Origin: Bacillota bacterium
Lineage (GTDB): Bacteria > Bacillota > Clostridia > Lachnospirales > Lachnospiraceae
Length of the DNA: 64,000 nt
Direction: 5' to 3'
NCBI GenBank assembly: GCA_023407575.1
Contig: JAEYLX010000026.1
Coordinates: 496,001-560,000 of the forward strand
A program made the position numbers and the translations under genes. Below the pieces are notes generated by a model. It had not been told where the DNA came from. It made no database searches and saw only the letters and a program-made list of their open reading frames with translations. How positions within the stretch are numbered: position 1 is the stretch's first letter; the number at the start of each line of letters is the position of its first letter. This document shows, piece after piece, positions 1-8,898 of this stretch.

Positions 1-60
1 TTTTGCTCCAAAATAATTAAATTAGTATTAGTTTTCAGCTTGATGGATTAACTATTGAAA

Positions 61-606
61 CTAGTTGTTACCTTTGCAGGCTTTAAATACAGAACCTATT
101 CTAGCATTTAAATCAAAATAGCCCGAATCCATTAAAATAATAGGATTAACTTTTAAGGCATCGGGTTTATTGTTAACGAGACAGTCTTCCTTTGCATATA
201 CTCCAACGATTTCACCAAGAAACATGGTAAAGTCAAAGATGGGTATGGATTGAATTACTTTACAGAGATAATTCACAGGGCAGTCTTGAATCATGGGTGC
301 AGTACCAATATCATCATAGAAGGACTCAAAAATTTCTGACTTATCAATTTTGTTGCCAGATACAGTACCGCAATAGTCCGTTTTTTCAAGGAGGTCGGCA
401 GACGGAAGGTTTACACTAAAATATCCATTTTCAATTACCCCAGCAGTTGTGCAGTGTGTATTTTTCAGAGAAATATAAAGGACAGGCTTTTGACTAACGA
501 CCCCGTAGGCACCTATCGTTGCGTAATTGGGTTTTCCGTTGACGAAAGACCCAGCTAATACAGCAACATATGGACCAAAAGGTACATTTGCTATTTTCTT
601 TTTCAT
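61..606 (-). CDS. Flavin reductase family protein (FMN-binding split barrel)
   Basis: A 181-residue cytoplasmic protein with the look of the flavin-reductase-like split-barrel fold: a short N-terminal strand leading into PFGPYVAVLAG, a central VSQKPVLYISLK strand and a VNLPSADLL segment that in this family lies near the FMN phosphate. Such proteins bind FMN and reduce it or use it as a prosthetic group; the substrate cannot be told from sequence. The start is supported by a GGAG at 613-616 just upstream on the minus strand. It stands alone, with 443 bases before the next gene. Family assignment is fairly safe, exact activity unknown. Confidence 0.8.
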   Translation of the reverse strand: MKKKIANVPFGPYVAVLAGSFVNGKPNYATIGAYGVVSQKPVLYISLKNTHCTTAGVIENGYFSVNLPSADLLEKTDYCGTVSGNKIDKSEIFESFYDDIGTAPMIQDCPVNYLCKVIQSIPIFDFTMFLGEIVGVYAKEDCLVNNKPDALKVNPIILMDSGYFDLNARIGSVFKACKGNN

Positions 607-1049
607 TTCTTATCTCCAATCTAATTATTTTGCTGCAGCTATTAGAGTATAGGTCACAAGCAAAAAAAAATATAGACTTTTTCTTCATGGGAAGTTATCA
701 TATAGATAGAGTGCGCCCCTTACGAAGTTAAATATAAGTTGGGGTGATTTTTTTAAACTTATTCAAGTAGCGCTACCTTTCTTAAATTTCTATAGTATCT
801 TTAGTTAAGTTTTGTTTCTTTTTTATTCCTTACTTCAATCGTTCTATAAATTAGTTTATATCTACTACTAAAATTCTTTTTATTTTTTAATGCCATATTA
901 ATGAAAAATATATACAAATATGAGAGAATTTAACTATTGCTGTTGACAATATAATTAATTTGCTTATTCTATTATTGAGTGTAAAATTCTGCTATCAACA
1001 ACATGAGGTTTTGCAGAAGACAAAGGGTAAAGGGAGGAAGTATAACAAT
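607..1049. other. Intergenic region between divergent genes
   Basis: AT-rich spacer between the flavin reductase (minus) and the Ig-like repeat protein (plus). A possible plus-strand promoter for the latter is TTGACA at 943-948 with TATTCT at 965-970 (16-base spacer); a TATAAT at 950-955 lacks a good -35 partner. A weak CGCCCC/GGGGTG stem followed by a T run lies at 714-753. I see no RNA gene or small ORF with a ribosome binding site here. Confidence 0.4.
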
Positions 1050-3347
1050 ATGAAAAAGAGTATGAAAAGATATTTAAGTAGTATTATTATGTTAGTAATT
1101 CTTATTAGTTGTATCAATACAAATACAATTACTGTACAAGCAGCAGGTGCAGATAATTGGTCATTGGATATTCAAAGCTTAACACATTATGGAATGACTC
1201 TTAAAGTGTCGGGGGTTGATAAGGCACAAAACGTTACCGCTTATATTACAACGGATGCGAATATGTTTACCAGAACTTTGAACTTGACCAAAGCAACACA
1301 GACTGTTGAGCTGACCTTTGATAAAGGCTATGATGTAGACACAAGTGTGTCAGTTTATTTACAAGATGCCGCTGGTAATCAAACAAGTACAGAGAGTGAT
1401 GTAATCTCGGAAGACAAAATAGAAGTATGGGGAAAGGCATATCCCAAAATGTATAAGGGTGAGATATGGGGACAAAATGTCACTTCCGTATACGCTATGA
1501 TTGGTTTTCAAAAATATGAAGGGGTTATCAATAAAAAGGATAATACCGTTGTAATTACATATCCAAAACAAGCAGTGGATACAGAGATACAGATAATCTC
1601 AACGGATGGCTTTTGTATGGAAACAGACGATCAAACCATAGAAGAGGATTATTTAACTCTACCTTCAATTAAATTAACAAGAACTGCTATGCTAACGAAT
1701 TATGCCAGGATGCCAGAGGGTTGCATCATATACGCAAAGATAGGTAACACGACCTATCAATCAACGCTGGGAAAAAGTGTTGATTTTGTGGACGGAGTAA
1801 TTCTTGAGTATCCAGTGCAAAAGGAAGGACAAGTTGTTTCCGTTTGGATGGAATCAGAGGATGGAAGTTCCACAAAATTAAAAGACTATAAAATTGAAAA
1901 ATGTAAACTGGAACTCAATGAAGGCTATCAGTTAATGGCATATCCCAAAAAAGTATTTGGTAGCGTCGCAGAGGATTCCAAAAGTATTACCTATGTTGTT
2001 GTAGAGATTGGCAAAAATAAATATCAAGCAAAGGTCGATACAAAAGGTGATTTTGAAATAGAGTATCCAGCGCAGAAATTAGGTACAAGTATAACGGTAA
2101 CAGGATACGATGAGCATGGTTGCGCTTCTGAACCTCTAAAGAAAAAGATTGAAAATTCATATGGTATTGAAGATGCAAACTATGTGAAGCATATCTATCT
2201 CTCACAAGCAACAGGTTACACCACCTATGATATTGCCAGAAGATTATGTGTACAAATTGGAGATAAAGTTTATTATAGTGATTACTCAAAAAAGAGTGAA
2301 CAGATCTTAAAGGTTACTTATCCTGTGCAAAAGATAGGAACAGAAGTTAAAGTATGGTTTGAAGAAAAAAATGGTTCCTTTTCGAAAGCTCTTTATAAGA
2401 AAATAGAAGACAAGAAACTCTATGTGGACAAGTATGATTTGCAAACAACTTTTATCATGGGTGAAATCTCAACCATGATCTGGGCAGAGGAAGGAAATCT
2501 TAAGCTAAAATCTGCTAACGTTGTTATCGATGGAAAAACCTACGAAGGTACCGTTAAAAATGAGGTGTTCTCTATTGGATTTCCACAGCAAAAAATGGGT
2601 CAAAAAATAACACTGAATATGGTTGATGTAGATGGCTACAAATGTACTCAAATATTTGAATTAATAAATAAGCCCATTGAGTTAGAAGTTGATCCCATTT
2701 ACTATAACAGCACCAAAGTTACAGGCACGACAGTAGAGAAAGCAAAAGTAGTAGTTAATGTTGGTGGAAAGAAATATACTGCAACTGCGAATGCCAACGG
2801 AAAGTTCACAGTAAATATAAAAGCTTCCAAATCAGGTAGTGGTGTTTCCATTACAAGTACTTCAGCTGAGGGGTATTTTAATACGGTAGATACGAAGGTG
2901 GAATCTCAATACGGTGATGTATATTTTGAATCAACTATCTACAAAAATACAACCACAGTTAACATTAACTGCACGAACGGTAACAAAGGTGATGTTATAA
3001 CACTTAAAGTGGGAAGTGATACCTATAAAAAGGAATTGAGTCAGACCAAGAAGTCACAGATGGTTACCTTTAAAATCAAAGCACAAAGTGCAGGTAAGCA
3101 AGTAAAAGTAACTTTACTTGATTCCTTTGGTGCAGAGCGTGGTTCCAGGAGTACTATGGTTTATATTGGAGACTCAATAACAGTTGGTATGACGGAAGCA
3201 CAGGTTGTACTGACAACCTGGGGAGCACCGGTTAGAAAGAATAACTGGAGTGGTAACATACAATGGGTTTTTGAGAGAGGATCATCAACGGTATATGCAT
3301 ACTTTAAAAAGGGAAAAGTATATACGATTCAGCAGCTGAAGTACTAG
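1050..3347 (+). CDS. Secreted protein of tandem Ig-like modules with a BamE/SmpA-like C-terminal domain
   Basis: The reading frame is open from 960, but the start at 1050 is chosen because AGGGAGG lies at 1031-1037 and the resulting N-terminus is a clean signal peptide (basic MKKSMKRY, hydrophobic core, VQAAG cleavage region). The 765-residue product contains about eight units of roughly 80-90 residues, each ending in a strand like YPVQK.GT.VKVW, as in bacterial Ig-like (Big) modules. The last 60 residues (ITVGMTEAQVVLTTWGAP) resemble the SmpA/BamE-type small domain. It is probably an extracellular adhesion or surface protein; the ligand is unknown. It is monocistronic, between a divergent gene and a structured leader. 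Confidence 0.75.
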   Translation: MKKSMKRYLSSIIMLVILISCINTNTITVQAAGADNWSLDIQSLTHYGMTLKVSGVDKAQNVTAYITTDANMFTRTLNLTKATQTVELTFDKGYDVDTSVSVYLQDAAGNQTSTESDVISEDKIEVWGKAYPKMYKGEIWGQNVTSVYAMIGFQKYEGVINKKDNTVVITYPKQAVDTEIQIISTDGFCMETDDQTIEEDYLTLPSIKLTRTAMLTNYARMPEGCIIYAKIGNTTYQSTLGKSVDFVDGVILEYPVQKEGQVVSVWMESEDGSSTKLKDYKIEKCKLELNEGYQLMAYPKKVFGSVAEDSKSITYVVVEIGKNKYQAKVDTKGDFEIEYPAQKLGTSITVTGYDEHGCASEPLKKKIENSYGIEDANYVKHIYLSQATGYTTYDIARRLCVQIGDKVYYSDYSKKSEQILKVTYPVQKIGTEVKVWFEEKNGSFSKALYKKIEDKKLYVDKYDLQTTFIMGEISTMIWAEEGNLKLKSANVVIDGKTYEGTVKNEVFSIGFPQQKMGQKITLNMVDVDGYKCTQIFELINKPIELEVDPIYYNSTKVTGTTVEKAKVVVNVGGKKYTATANANGKFTVNIKASKSGSGVSITSTSAEGYFNTVDTKVESQYGDVYFESTIYKNTTTVNINCTNGNKGDVITLKVGSDTYKKELSQTKKSQMVTFKIKAQSAGKQVKVTLLDSFGAERGSRSTMVYIGDSITVGMTEAQVVLTTWGAPVRKNNWSGNIQWVFERGSSTVYAYFKKGKVYTIQQLKY

Positions 3348-3477
3348 GTAATCATTCGTAGCAAAAGAAATATGCAATAGTAAGTGAGTATTACATTGAT
3401 TAAAAGGATTAAACAATGTAGTGCTGGTAATAATATCATAGGATAATTAGATTAAATTATCTTGATTTTTAACATAG

Positions 3478-3594
3478 AACCGTGTAGACTATCATAAGTT
3501 GAATAATGGTAATCCGGTTGGGCAGGTAACTGCTTCAAGATTTTGAGCTTAAAGGGTGGAGAGCTTCGCAAGAAGTTTTCTGCCCTTTTTTAAT
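3478..3594 (+). promoter_or_regulatory. Structured leader RNA candidate with terminator, upstream of the cation antiporter
   Basis: Three stems follow one another. First, AACCG (3478-3482) pairs with CGGTT (3515-3519) around an inner ACTATCAT/ATAATGGT stem (3488-3495, 3503-3510). Second, GCAG-GTAA-CTGC with a GNRA loop (about 3522-3533). Third, a continuous 17-bp stem (3551-3567 with 3572-3588, several G-U pairs, GCAA loop) followed by six T. GGGCAG at 3520-3525 could pair with CTGCCC at 3580-3585, inside the terminator's 3' arm, which would be an antiterminator. It could simply be the terminator of the preceding gene, but the upstream stems suggest a metal- or ligand-sensing leader. It matches no riboswitch class I recognise. 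Confidence 0.5.
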
Positions 3595-3673
3595 TGATGA
3601 CGAATGAAACGATTCGACATTTCATTTGTTCATTTGGATAAGTATATTATTTATATATAGAAAGGGTGAGGAT

Positions 3674-4663
3674 ATGCAATACTTTTTATTGGTGTTAGGA
3701 TTGATCCTGATTGTGAAAAGCGCAGATGTTTTGATCGATTCGTCTTCGAAGATAGCAAAACAGTTTGGAATTTCATCTTTTGTTATCGGAATTACCGTAG
3801 TAGCTTTTGGTACGAGTGCACCAGAGCTGGCAGTAGGGATAATTTCTGGTTTTACACACACCAATCAGCTTACATTAGGCAATGTAATTGGCAGTTCATT
3901 ATCAAATACTGCGCTGATTGTTGGAATTTCGGCAATTATAATGCCTTTGCAGGTAAAAGACTCGGTGGTCAGACGAGAAATTCCGATGCTAATCGGGATA
4001 CAATTTCTTTTAATTGCAATGATCTTTGTAAACGGTCAGCTCTCACGTATTGACGGAGGTGTATTGTTACTAGGATTTATTGCATTCATGATTTACGTAA
4101 TAAGAGATTCAAAAAAATCTATACAGATACAAACGGATGCAGAGGGAGATATTGATACGGATGCTGATGGCAACCAATTGTCAGAAGAAACAGTAGAAAA
4201 GGCAGAGAAGGAAAGGCTTTTGAAAAAATTCGTTTTTTCTATACTCTCGCTTCTTGGTCTTTTTGTCGGAGGTAAACTAGCGGTAGAAAGCAGTACCCAG
4301 ATAGCTCAAAGTCTGGGGTTAAGTGAAACACTAATCGGACTCACCGTAGTAGCACTTGCGACCACAATGCCTGAACTTATTACAAGTATAATGGCAGCAG
4401 TGAAAAAAGAGCCGGATATTGTATTGGGTAACTGTATTGGCAGTAATATTTTTAACATCCTTCTAGTACTGGGAGCATCATCGGTTATTTCTCCAATACC
4501 AACGGATTTAACACTTTGGGTGGATATTGCCATTATGTTAGGTCTTACTATATTAGTTTTTATGATTTCCTGGGCAAGAAAGCAAATCAGACGTAGGACT
4601 GGTATTTTTCTTTTAATTGCTTATGTTATTTATCTTATATTTAAGATTTTAACAGCAATCTAG
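3674..4663 (+). CDS. Calcium/sodium antiporter-type transporter (CaCA family, YrbG-like)
   Basis: A 329-residue polytopic membrane protein with the two inverted halves of the CaCA superfamily. The first half has AFGTSAPELAVG followed by GNVIGSSLSN, the second has ALATTMPELITS followed by GNCIGSNIFN; the conserved Glu in each PEL motif is the expected ion ligand. A charged cytoplasmic loop rich in Asp and Glu joins the halves. The start at 3674 is preferred over in-frame codons upstream because AAAGGGTGAGG precedes it. Ca2+/Na+ or Ca2+/H+ exchange is the family role; ion specificity is not visible. It is transcribed alone behind a structured leader and ends at a strong bidirectional terminator. 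Confidence 0.88.
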   Translation: MQYFLLVLGLILIVKSADVLIDSSSKIAKQFGISSFVIGITVVAFGTSAPELAVGIISGFTHTNQLTLGNVIGSSLSNTALIVGISAIIMPLQVKDSVVRREIPMLIGIQFLLIAMIFVNGQLSRIDGGVLLLGFIAFMIYVIRDSKKSIQIQTDAEGDIDTDADGNQLSEETVEKAEKERLLKKFVFSILSLLGLFVGGKLAVESSTQIAQSLGLSETLIGLTVVALATTMPELITSIMAAVKKEPDIVLGNCIGSNIFNILLVLGASSVISPIPTDLTLWVDIAIMLGLTILVFMISWARKQIRRRTGIFLLIAYVIYLIFKILTAI

Positions 4664-4734
4664 GTAGCAAGGTATTACTGATATGTTTTGATATCATAGT
4701 GAGTAGAAGCTATGCTTTGCTAGATATGATTGCA

Positions 4735-4787
4735 CACATAAAAACTGGAAGAAACTCGCACAGCGTTTTTCTTCCAGTTTTTATGTG
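4735..4787. terminator. Bidirectional terminator between convergent genes
   Basis: Perfect 20-bp inverted repeat (4735-4754 with 4768-4787) with a 13-base loop and A/T runs on both sides. It serves the antiporter gene on the plus strand and the GH5 gene on the minus strand. Confidence 0.9.
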
Positions 4788-4844
4788 GTTGTATGCTTCA
4801 ATTCTATTATATTTGGGGGGATATCTTACTTATTATTAAAATTA

Positions 4845-6482
4845 TTATTGGAGTCCGCTAAGGATGGAACTAATAACTGTGGATTGAGTTACGGCATTAG
4901 TAGAACGGTTAAATAGACCAAAGCCATAGGTGCCATTATAACCGTTATCCCATACGACAGGTACACAGCCATATTGTTTTGATGCTTTTGATACAGCATA
5001 AGCAAATGCAGCCCTATAAGTGGCATTTGATTTATCGATGGAGCCAAACTCTCCAATAACTACAGGATACCCTTGTGAAGTGAATTTAGTATACAGAGAA
5101 GTAAATTGTGAGGTTAGGAAGTCCTCCTGTCCCCAGGTGGATTTCTTAGAACTGTCGGTGGAGGACGCACCCCACTGAGTAATTGTCATGGATTCTTCTC
5201 CACAGAAATCCCAAGGTGCGTAGTAGTGTACAGAAACCATAATTCTTTTCTGAGCACTAGGAACTACGCTGGAGCGATAGGTGTCTGTAGGCATCTGGAA
5301 ACCGTAACTACCAACAGTATAGGTAATATCCGTGTTCCAGCCAGGAATTAAAAGCCATCTGGAGCTGTTATTTCCGCCAGTCTGTCTTACGGTATCCACA
5401 AATATCTGGTTATAGGCATTAATATTAGAATAATAAGTAGTATTTGGTGTGCTATAGGTGCCATCGAATACCTCGTTCATGGACTCGAAGATAAGGTGCT
5501 CATCGTAATCTTTAAAGGTATTAGCAATCTGCTGCCATACCTTGGTGTATTTTGCTTTAATGGTTGTTTGGTCACTGCCATTACATAATAACCAACCTCC
5601 AGTTACAGAATTGTAACCATCACCATGGACATTGATGATAACATACAAGCCTTGGCTATATGCATAATCAACGACTTCTTTTACTCTAGCGAGCCAGGTA
5701 GCGTTAATTGTATAGTTGGGTGAGGCACCGATATAGCTTAAGTAGGATACAGGAATTCGAATTGTTTTAAAGCCTGCATTTTTTACAGCTGTAATAAGAG
5801 CCTTAGTTACGGTTGGATTACCCCAGGCTGTTTCACTGGGGGTACCATTTGAGTTTGCTTCCAGTGAGTTGCCAAGATTCCAGCCAGCACCCATTGCTGC
5901 TACGATTTGACTTTGGGTAAGTTGATCCATGGTATCGCCACTGGAGGTTACTGCAACTATGCTAAATAGCTGATTGGAGGCACTGGTGTCTGTATTCTGT
6001 ACACAAGCTGCTCCATTTGAGGTTGAGGAACCGGATATTTCAAGAACCTTGCCACTGTTTCTATTCTTGAATTTATAGTATCCATTATAAGAGATTAATT
6101 CAAATTGTTGATTGGTCTGACTGTTGTTGGTGTATATGATATTAGCTGCGCCATTCGCTGTACTTTTTGCGCTGATGTCCATTACCTTGCTGCTGCTTAC
6201 ATTGCGAATATAGTAATAGCCACTGCCTGCCTGATCAAAATACCATTGTTGTGCAGTATTTCCCGCATAATCGCTCTGAACTACAGCGGTATTGTTATTT
6301 GCACTAAGGTTGGTTGGTTGCAGTGCTTTACCAGAGTAAGCGTTGTATAAGATGTAAGGTGTACCGGTTGTAATGGAGGAAACATAAGAAGCTGCTGAAA
6401 CTTTAAAAGTATAATTCGAGAACACAGTAGTGATAATTAATGCAAGTGCAATTAGAAAATGTAAAACCCTCAATTTTTTCAT
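4845..6482 (-). CDS. Secreted GH5 endoglucanase-type glycoside hydrolase with N-terminal ricin-type lectin module
   Basis: A 545-residue exported enzyme. Residues 1-31 are a signal peptide ending near VSAA. Residues about 40-178 are ricin-B-type repeats (CBM13-like), with repeated NxxSGKxL and QxWYF-type strands. Residues about 185-545 are a GH5 TIM barrel: WNLGNSLE near 201, NVHGDG with His286, the acid/base Glu337 in ESMNE, HYYAPW with His419, and the nucleophile Glu478 in IGEFG. Retaining hydrolysis of beta-1,4-glucans or related plant polymers is the family activity. GAGGAGG precedes the start. It is monocistronic with a candidate operator pair upstream. Subfamily and exact substrate are not determined. 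Confidence 0.92.
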   Translation of the reverse strand: MKKLRVLHFLIALALIITTVFSNYTFKVSAASYVSSITTGTPYILYNAYSGKALQPTNLSANNNTAVVQSDYAGNTAQQWYFDQAGSGYYYIRNVSSSKVMDISAKSTANGAANIIYTNNSQTNQQFELISYNGYYKFKNRNSGKVLEISGSSTSNGAACVQNTDTSASNQLFSIVAVTSSGDTMDQLTQSQIVAAMGAGWNLGNSLEANSNGTPSETAWGNPTVTKALITAVKNAGFKTIRIPVSYLSYIGASPNYTINATWLARVKEVVDYAYSQGLYVIINVHGDGYNSVTGGWLLCNGSDQTTIKAKYTKVWQQIANTFKDYDEHLIFESMNEVFDGTYSTPNTTYYSNINAYNQIFVDTVRQTGGNNSSRWLLIPGWNTDITYTVGSYGFQMPTDTYRSSVVPSAQKRIMVSVHYYAPWDFCGEESMTITQWGASSTDSSKKSTWGQEDFLTSQFTSLYTKFTSQGYPVVIGEFGSIDKSNATYRAAFAYAVSKASKQYGCVPVVWDNGYNGTYGFGLFNRSTNAVTQSTVISSILSGLQ

Positions 6483-6505
6483 AAACTACCTCCTCATAGA
6501 TTTCA

Positions 6506-6534
6506 AAAATAGTTAGAATTGAAACATGTGTAAA
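6506..6534 (-). promoter_or_regulatory. Candidate promoter of the GH5 gene
   Basis: On the minus strand TTTACA (plus 6529-6534) and TATTTT (plus 6506-6511) are 17 bases apart, 24 bases from the coding start. The -35 element lies inside a GAAACATGT half-site (6521-6529) whose inverted copy ACATGTTTC is at 6612-6620, so a regulator could bind both. The -10 match is only fair. Confidence 0.4.
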
Positions 6535-6725
6535 ATATCCCCACATAAATAGTATCTAATTATTCCTATTTTTGGTACATGCATTTTTATAGCTTATTAA
6601 CACAAATATTTACATGTTTCACTAAAATAGCCAAATATTATTTATTAAAGGCATCATTTATAGATAGCATTTAAGTCACACCGGGATTTACTATGTCATT
6701 CAACGTTATAGATAACATCTGTAAA

Positions 6726-6761
6726 ATATTTATAGAAATATTTATAGAAATATTTATAGTA
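6726..6761. repeat. Three tandem copies of a 12-bp AT-rich repeat
   Basis: ATATTTATAGAA is repeated exactly at 6726-6737 and 6738-6749, with a third near copy at 6750-6761. It lies in the intergenic region between the divergent GH5 and M29-like genes, just upstream of the plus-strand promoter. It may be a binding array or simple slippage sequence. Confidence 0.7.
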
Positions 6762-6807
6762 ATAATTGAATAGACAATAGACTGATTAGATGGATATAAA
6801 ATCAGTA

Positions 6808-6836
6808 TTGATTTAATTGATTTTGTATGATATTAT
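6808..6836 (+). promoter_or_regulatory. Promoter of the M29-like peptidase gene
   Basis: TTGATT (6808-6813) and TATTAT (6831-6836) are separated by 17 bases, placing the start of transcription near 6843, about 33 bases before the start codon. Confidence 0.55.
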
Positions 6837-6875
6837 ATTCATGGTTATCTAAATGGATTTTAGGAGAAGATAAAT

Positions 6876-7871
6876 ATGAATATGAAATTAATCAAAAAAA
6901 TCGTAAAAGCAAGTGGTGTAAAACAAGGTGAATTAATCCTGATTCATTTTTGGGGAGAGGATACTTCAATAAATATTATGCATGATTTTGCTAGGGCTGT
7001 TGCTGAATTAGGAGCGTCCCCATTGGAGTTACAGCAGTCAAGAAGTAATAATAAGGTTATTTTTGAAGTTGCAGGTGAAACAAGTTTTGATTGTAAATAT
7101 TATTCTGTCTTTGAAAACGTGGATGCAGTTCTGGATGTATTCACTTATCAGCCAGTGGTTTTGGGTTATCAACTTGAAGAGAAACAGATGAATAAGTATA
7201 GAGCTTACATGCGAGGCTTATTTAATGCTCTTATGAAGAAAACCAGGTTTACACAGATACGTATTCCTACTGTTGATAATGCACAGGAGTCTGGATTGGA
7301 ACCCGAGGATTTTATTGATCGAATGACAAAAGCATATGACATTGATTATGTAGAATTGAAAGACTCCTGTGAAGGTAAAATCAAAGAATTAAGTAAGGTA
7401 AAACAGATTATTCTTCATTCGGGTGATACATGTCATCTGACGTTGGAAACCGAAGATAGAGAATGGATTGCGGACTGCGGTGATGGTGACTGGCCATGTG
7501 GCGAAGTGTATATTGCACCTGTTGAACATAAGACAAATGGCAATGTGTTTTACCAAAAACTCTTTATTGAGGATGTAGGTGAATTTGAGGATATTACATT
7601 AGGGATTGAAAATGGATTATTAATGAAAAGTGATAACACAGAAGTCAATAATTTTATTAGGAGCCTCCCAAAAGAGAACAAAGTTGTGTGTGAACTTGGA
7701 TTTGGTTGCAATGATAAGGTAACAAGCTTATGCGGTTATACCGTGCTTGATGAGAAGATGATAGATACATTTCATATAGCAATTGGAGATAACACAATGT
7801 TTGGTGGAAGCAACAAAGCAGATTTCCATATGGACTTTGTTGGAAGCGCCGAGGTAGAAATAATTCTATAA
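6876..7871 (+). CDS. Aminopeptidase, M29-like metallopeptidase family
   Basis: A 331-residue protein without signal peptide or membrane segment. The C-terminal half carries the metal-ligand pattern of family M29 aminopeptidases: a GEVY segment, CELGFGCN, a FHIAIGDN segment and a closing FHMDF (His-x-Asp) ligand pair. The N-terminal part shows the family's Rossmann-like region starting KASGVKQGELILIHF. The protein is somewhat shorter than the roughly 400 residues typical of the family, so it may be a divergent or specialised member. TAGGAGA precedes the ATG; a second ATG six bases later is a possible alternative. Cytoplasmic peptide turnover is the likely role. Confidence 0.75.
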   Translation: MNMKLIKKIVKASGVKQGELILIHFWGEDTSINIMHDFARAVAELGASPLELQQSRSNNKVIFEVAGETSFDCKYYSVFENVDAVLDVFTYQPVVLGYQLEEKQMNKYRAYMRGLFNALMKKTRFTQIRIPTVDNAQESGLEPEDFIDRMTKAYDIDYVELKDSCEGKIKELSKVKQIILHSGDTCHLTLETEDREWIADCGDGDWPCGEVYIAPVEHKTNGNVFYQKLFIEDVGEFEDITLGIENGLLMKSDNTEVNNFIRSLPKENKVVCELGFGCNDKVTSLCGYTVLDEKMIDTFHIAIGDNTMFGGSNKADFHMDFVGSAEVEIIL

Positions 7872-7961
7872 GCTACGTTAAGAGAGAAAGGTTTGACCAT
7901 CAATATTGTTAAAAAATACGCCAGAGCTGGCAGGTACTACGAAAGGTGAGGGTGAAAATAA

Positions 7962-8327
7962 ATGGATAAGAAAAAAGAATTTATTAACTACTTAGAAAAG
8001 TCAAGTGAAGACGTGCTTCACGAAGAAAAAAAGTTGATTTTAGATGAAAGAAAAGATGAAGCAAATGTTGTTAAAATTAAAAATAATATCTATAATATTT
8101 TTAAGATTACATTTTTATCAATAATTAAAAACGAGAAATTAGGAGAGGTTGAAATAAAATCTTTGTTCACGGAAAAGCTGGAGTCAATTCCAAAAAACTG
8201 GATAGCATCCTATGAAGCAGCTAAACTTCATAATGATGCGGAGAAGATTTTAATAGAAGAAGTAAAATTGCAAACATTAGGTTTAATAAAAACTAAATTT
8301 AACGAGATCTGGGGTGGTATCGCATGA
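7962..8327 (+). CDS. Small helical protein of unknown function, coupled to an ArsR/DUF2087 regulator
   Basis: A 121-residue, Lys/Glu-rich, probably all-helical cytoplasmic protein that I do not recognise. It begins after a GGTGAGGGTG-type ribosome binding site and its stop overlaps the start of the next gene by four bases (ATGA), which implies translational coupling. The coupling suggests it works with, or is controlled by, the regulator that follows. No catalytic or metal motif is visible. Confidence 0.65.
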   Translation: MDKKKEFINYLEKSSEDVLHEEKKLILDERKDEANVVKIKNNIYNIFKITFLSIIKNEKLGEVEIKSLFTEKLESIPKNWIASYEAAKLHNDAEKILIEEVKLQTLGLIKTKFNEIWGGIA

Positions 8328-8872
8328 CAGAGACCAATGCAATAAAATTATTTAAATGTCTGGCAGATAAGTCCAGATTACAAATCCTTAAATCTCTGAT
8401 GCTGGAAGACATGTATGTGGAACGATTGGCAGAACGATTAAATCTAACACCTGCTACTATATCCTTTCACCTTAAAAAGTTAGAAGAAGCAGGTGCTGTC
8501 ACATCGTATAAAGATCAATATTATATGATGTATTCCTTATATAAGGATATCTTTATGACCAGTATACTGGACATAATTAAAGAGGAATCAGATGATAGTA
8601 AGCTGCAGGAAGAAAGAGAGGCAAACTATCGAAAGAAAGTAATCAATGCATTTTTTCAATACGGGAAATTAAAATCCATTCCTGCACAGAAAAAGAAACA
8701 GAGAATTGTATATGAAGAAATAGCAAAAGCATTTGAAATGGGTAAAACCTACACTGAGCGTGAAGTTAATATAATTATTGCTGATTTTAATGATGATTTC
8801 TGTACTATACGTAGGGATATGATTGGAGAAGGATTATTGGAAAGAGATCAGAATATATATAAGTTACCGTAA
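8324..8872 (+). CDS. ArsR-type winged-helix regulator with C-terminal DUF2087 domain
   Basis: A 182-residue regulator. Residues about 5-70 form an ArsR/SmtB-type winged helix: LFKCLADKSRLQILKSL, then the recognition helix LTPATISFHLKKLEEAG. Residues about 105-180 match DUF2087, with AQKKKQRIVYEEIAKAFE and YTEREVNIIIADFNDDFCTIRRDMI. The usual ArsR metal-binding cysteines are missing, so metal sensing is not indicated. It overlaps the preceding small gene by four bases and is followed 26 bases later by an acetyltransferase gene. The DUF2087 domain may be a ligand or protein interaction module; the target is unknown. Confidence 0.82.
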   Translation: MTETNAIKLFKCLADKSRLQILKSLMLEDMYVERLAERLNLTPATISFHLKKLEEAGAVTSYKDQYYMMYSLYKDIFMTSILDIIKEESDDSKLQEEREANYRKKVINAFFQYGKLKSIPAQKKKQRIVYEEIAKAFEMGKTYTEREVNIIIADFNDDFCTIRRDMIGEGLLERDQNIYKLP

Positions 8873-8898
8873 TAATTGAAACTTGCTCGGAGGTTGAA

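Noticed and set aside
714..755. CGCCCC/GGGGTG stem with a T run, as a plus-strand terminator
   Set aside because: Only six pairs with a long AT-rich loop, and no plus-strand gene upstream of it in the window.
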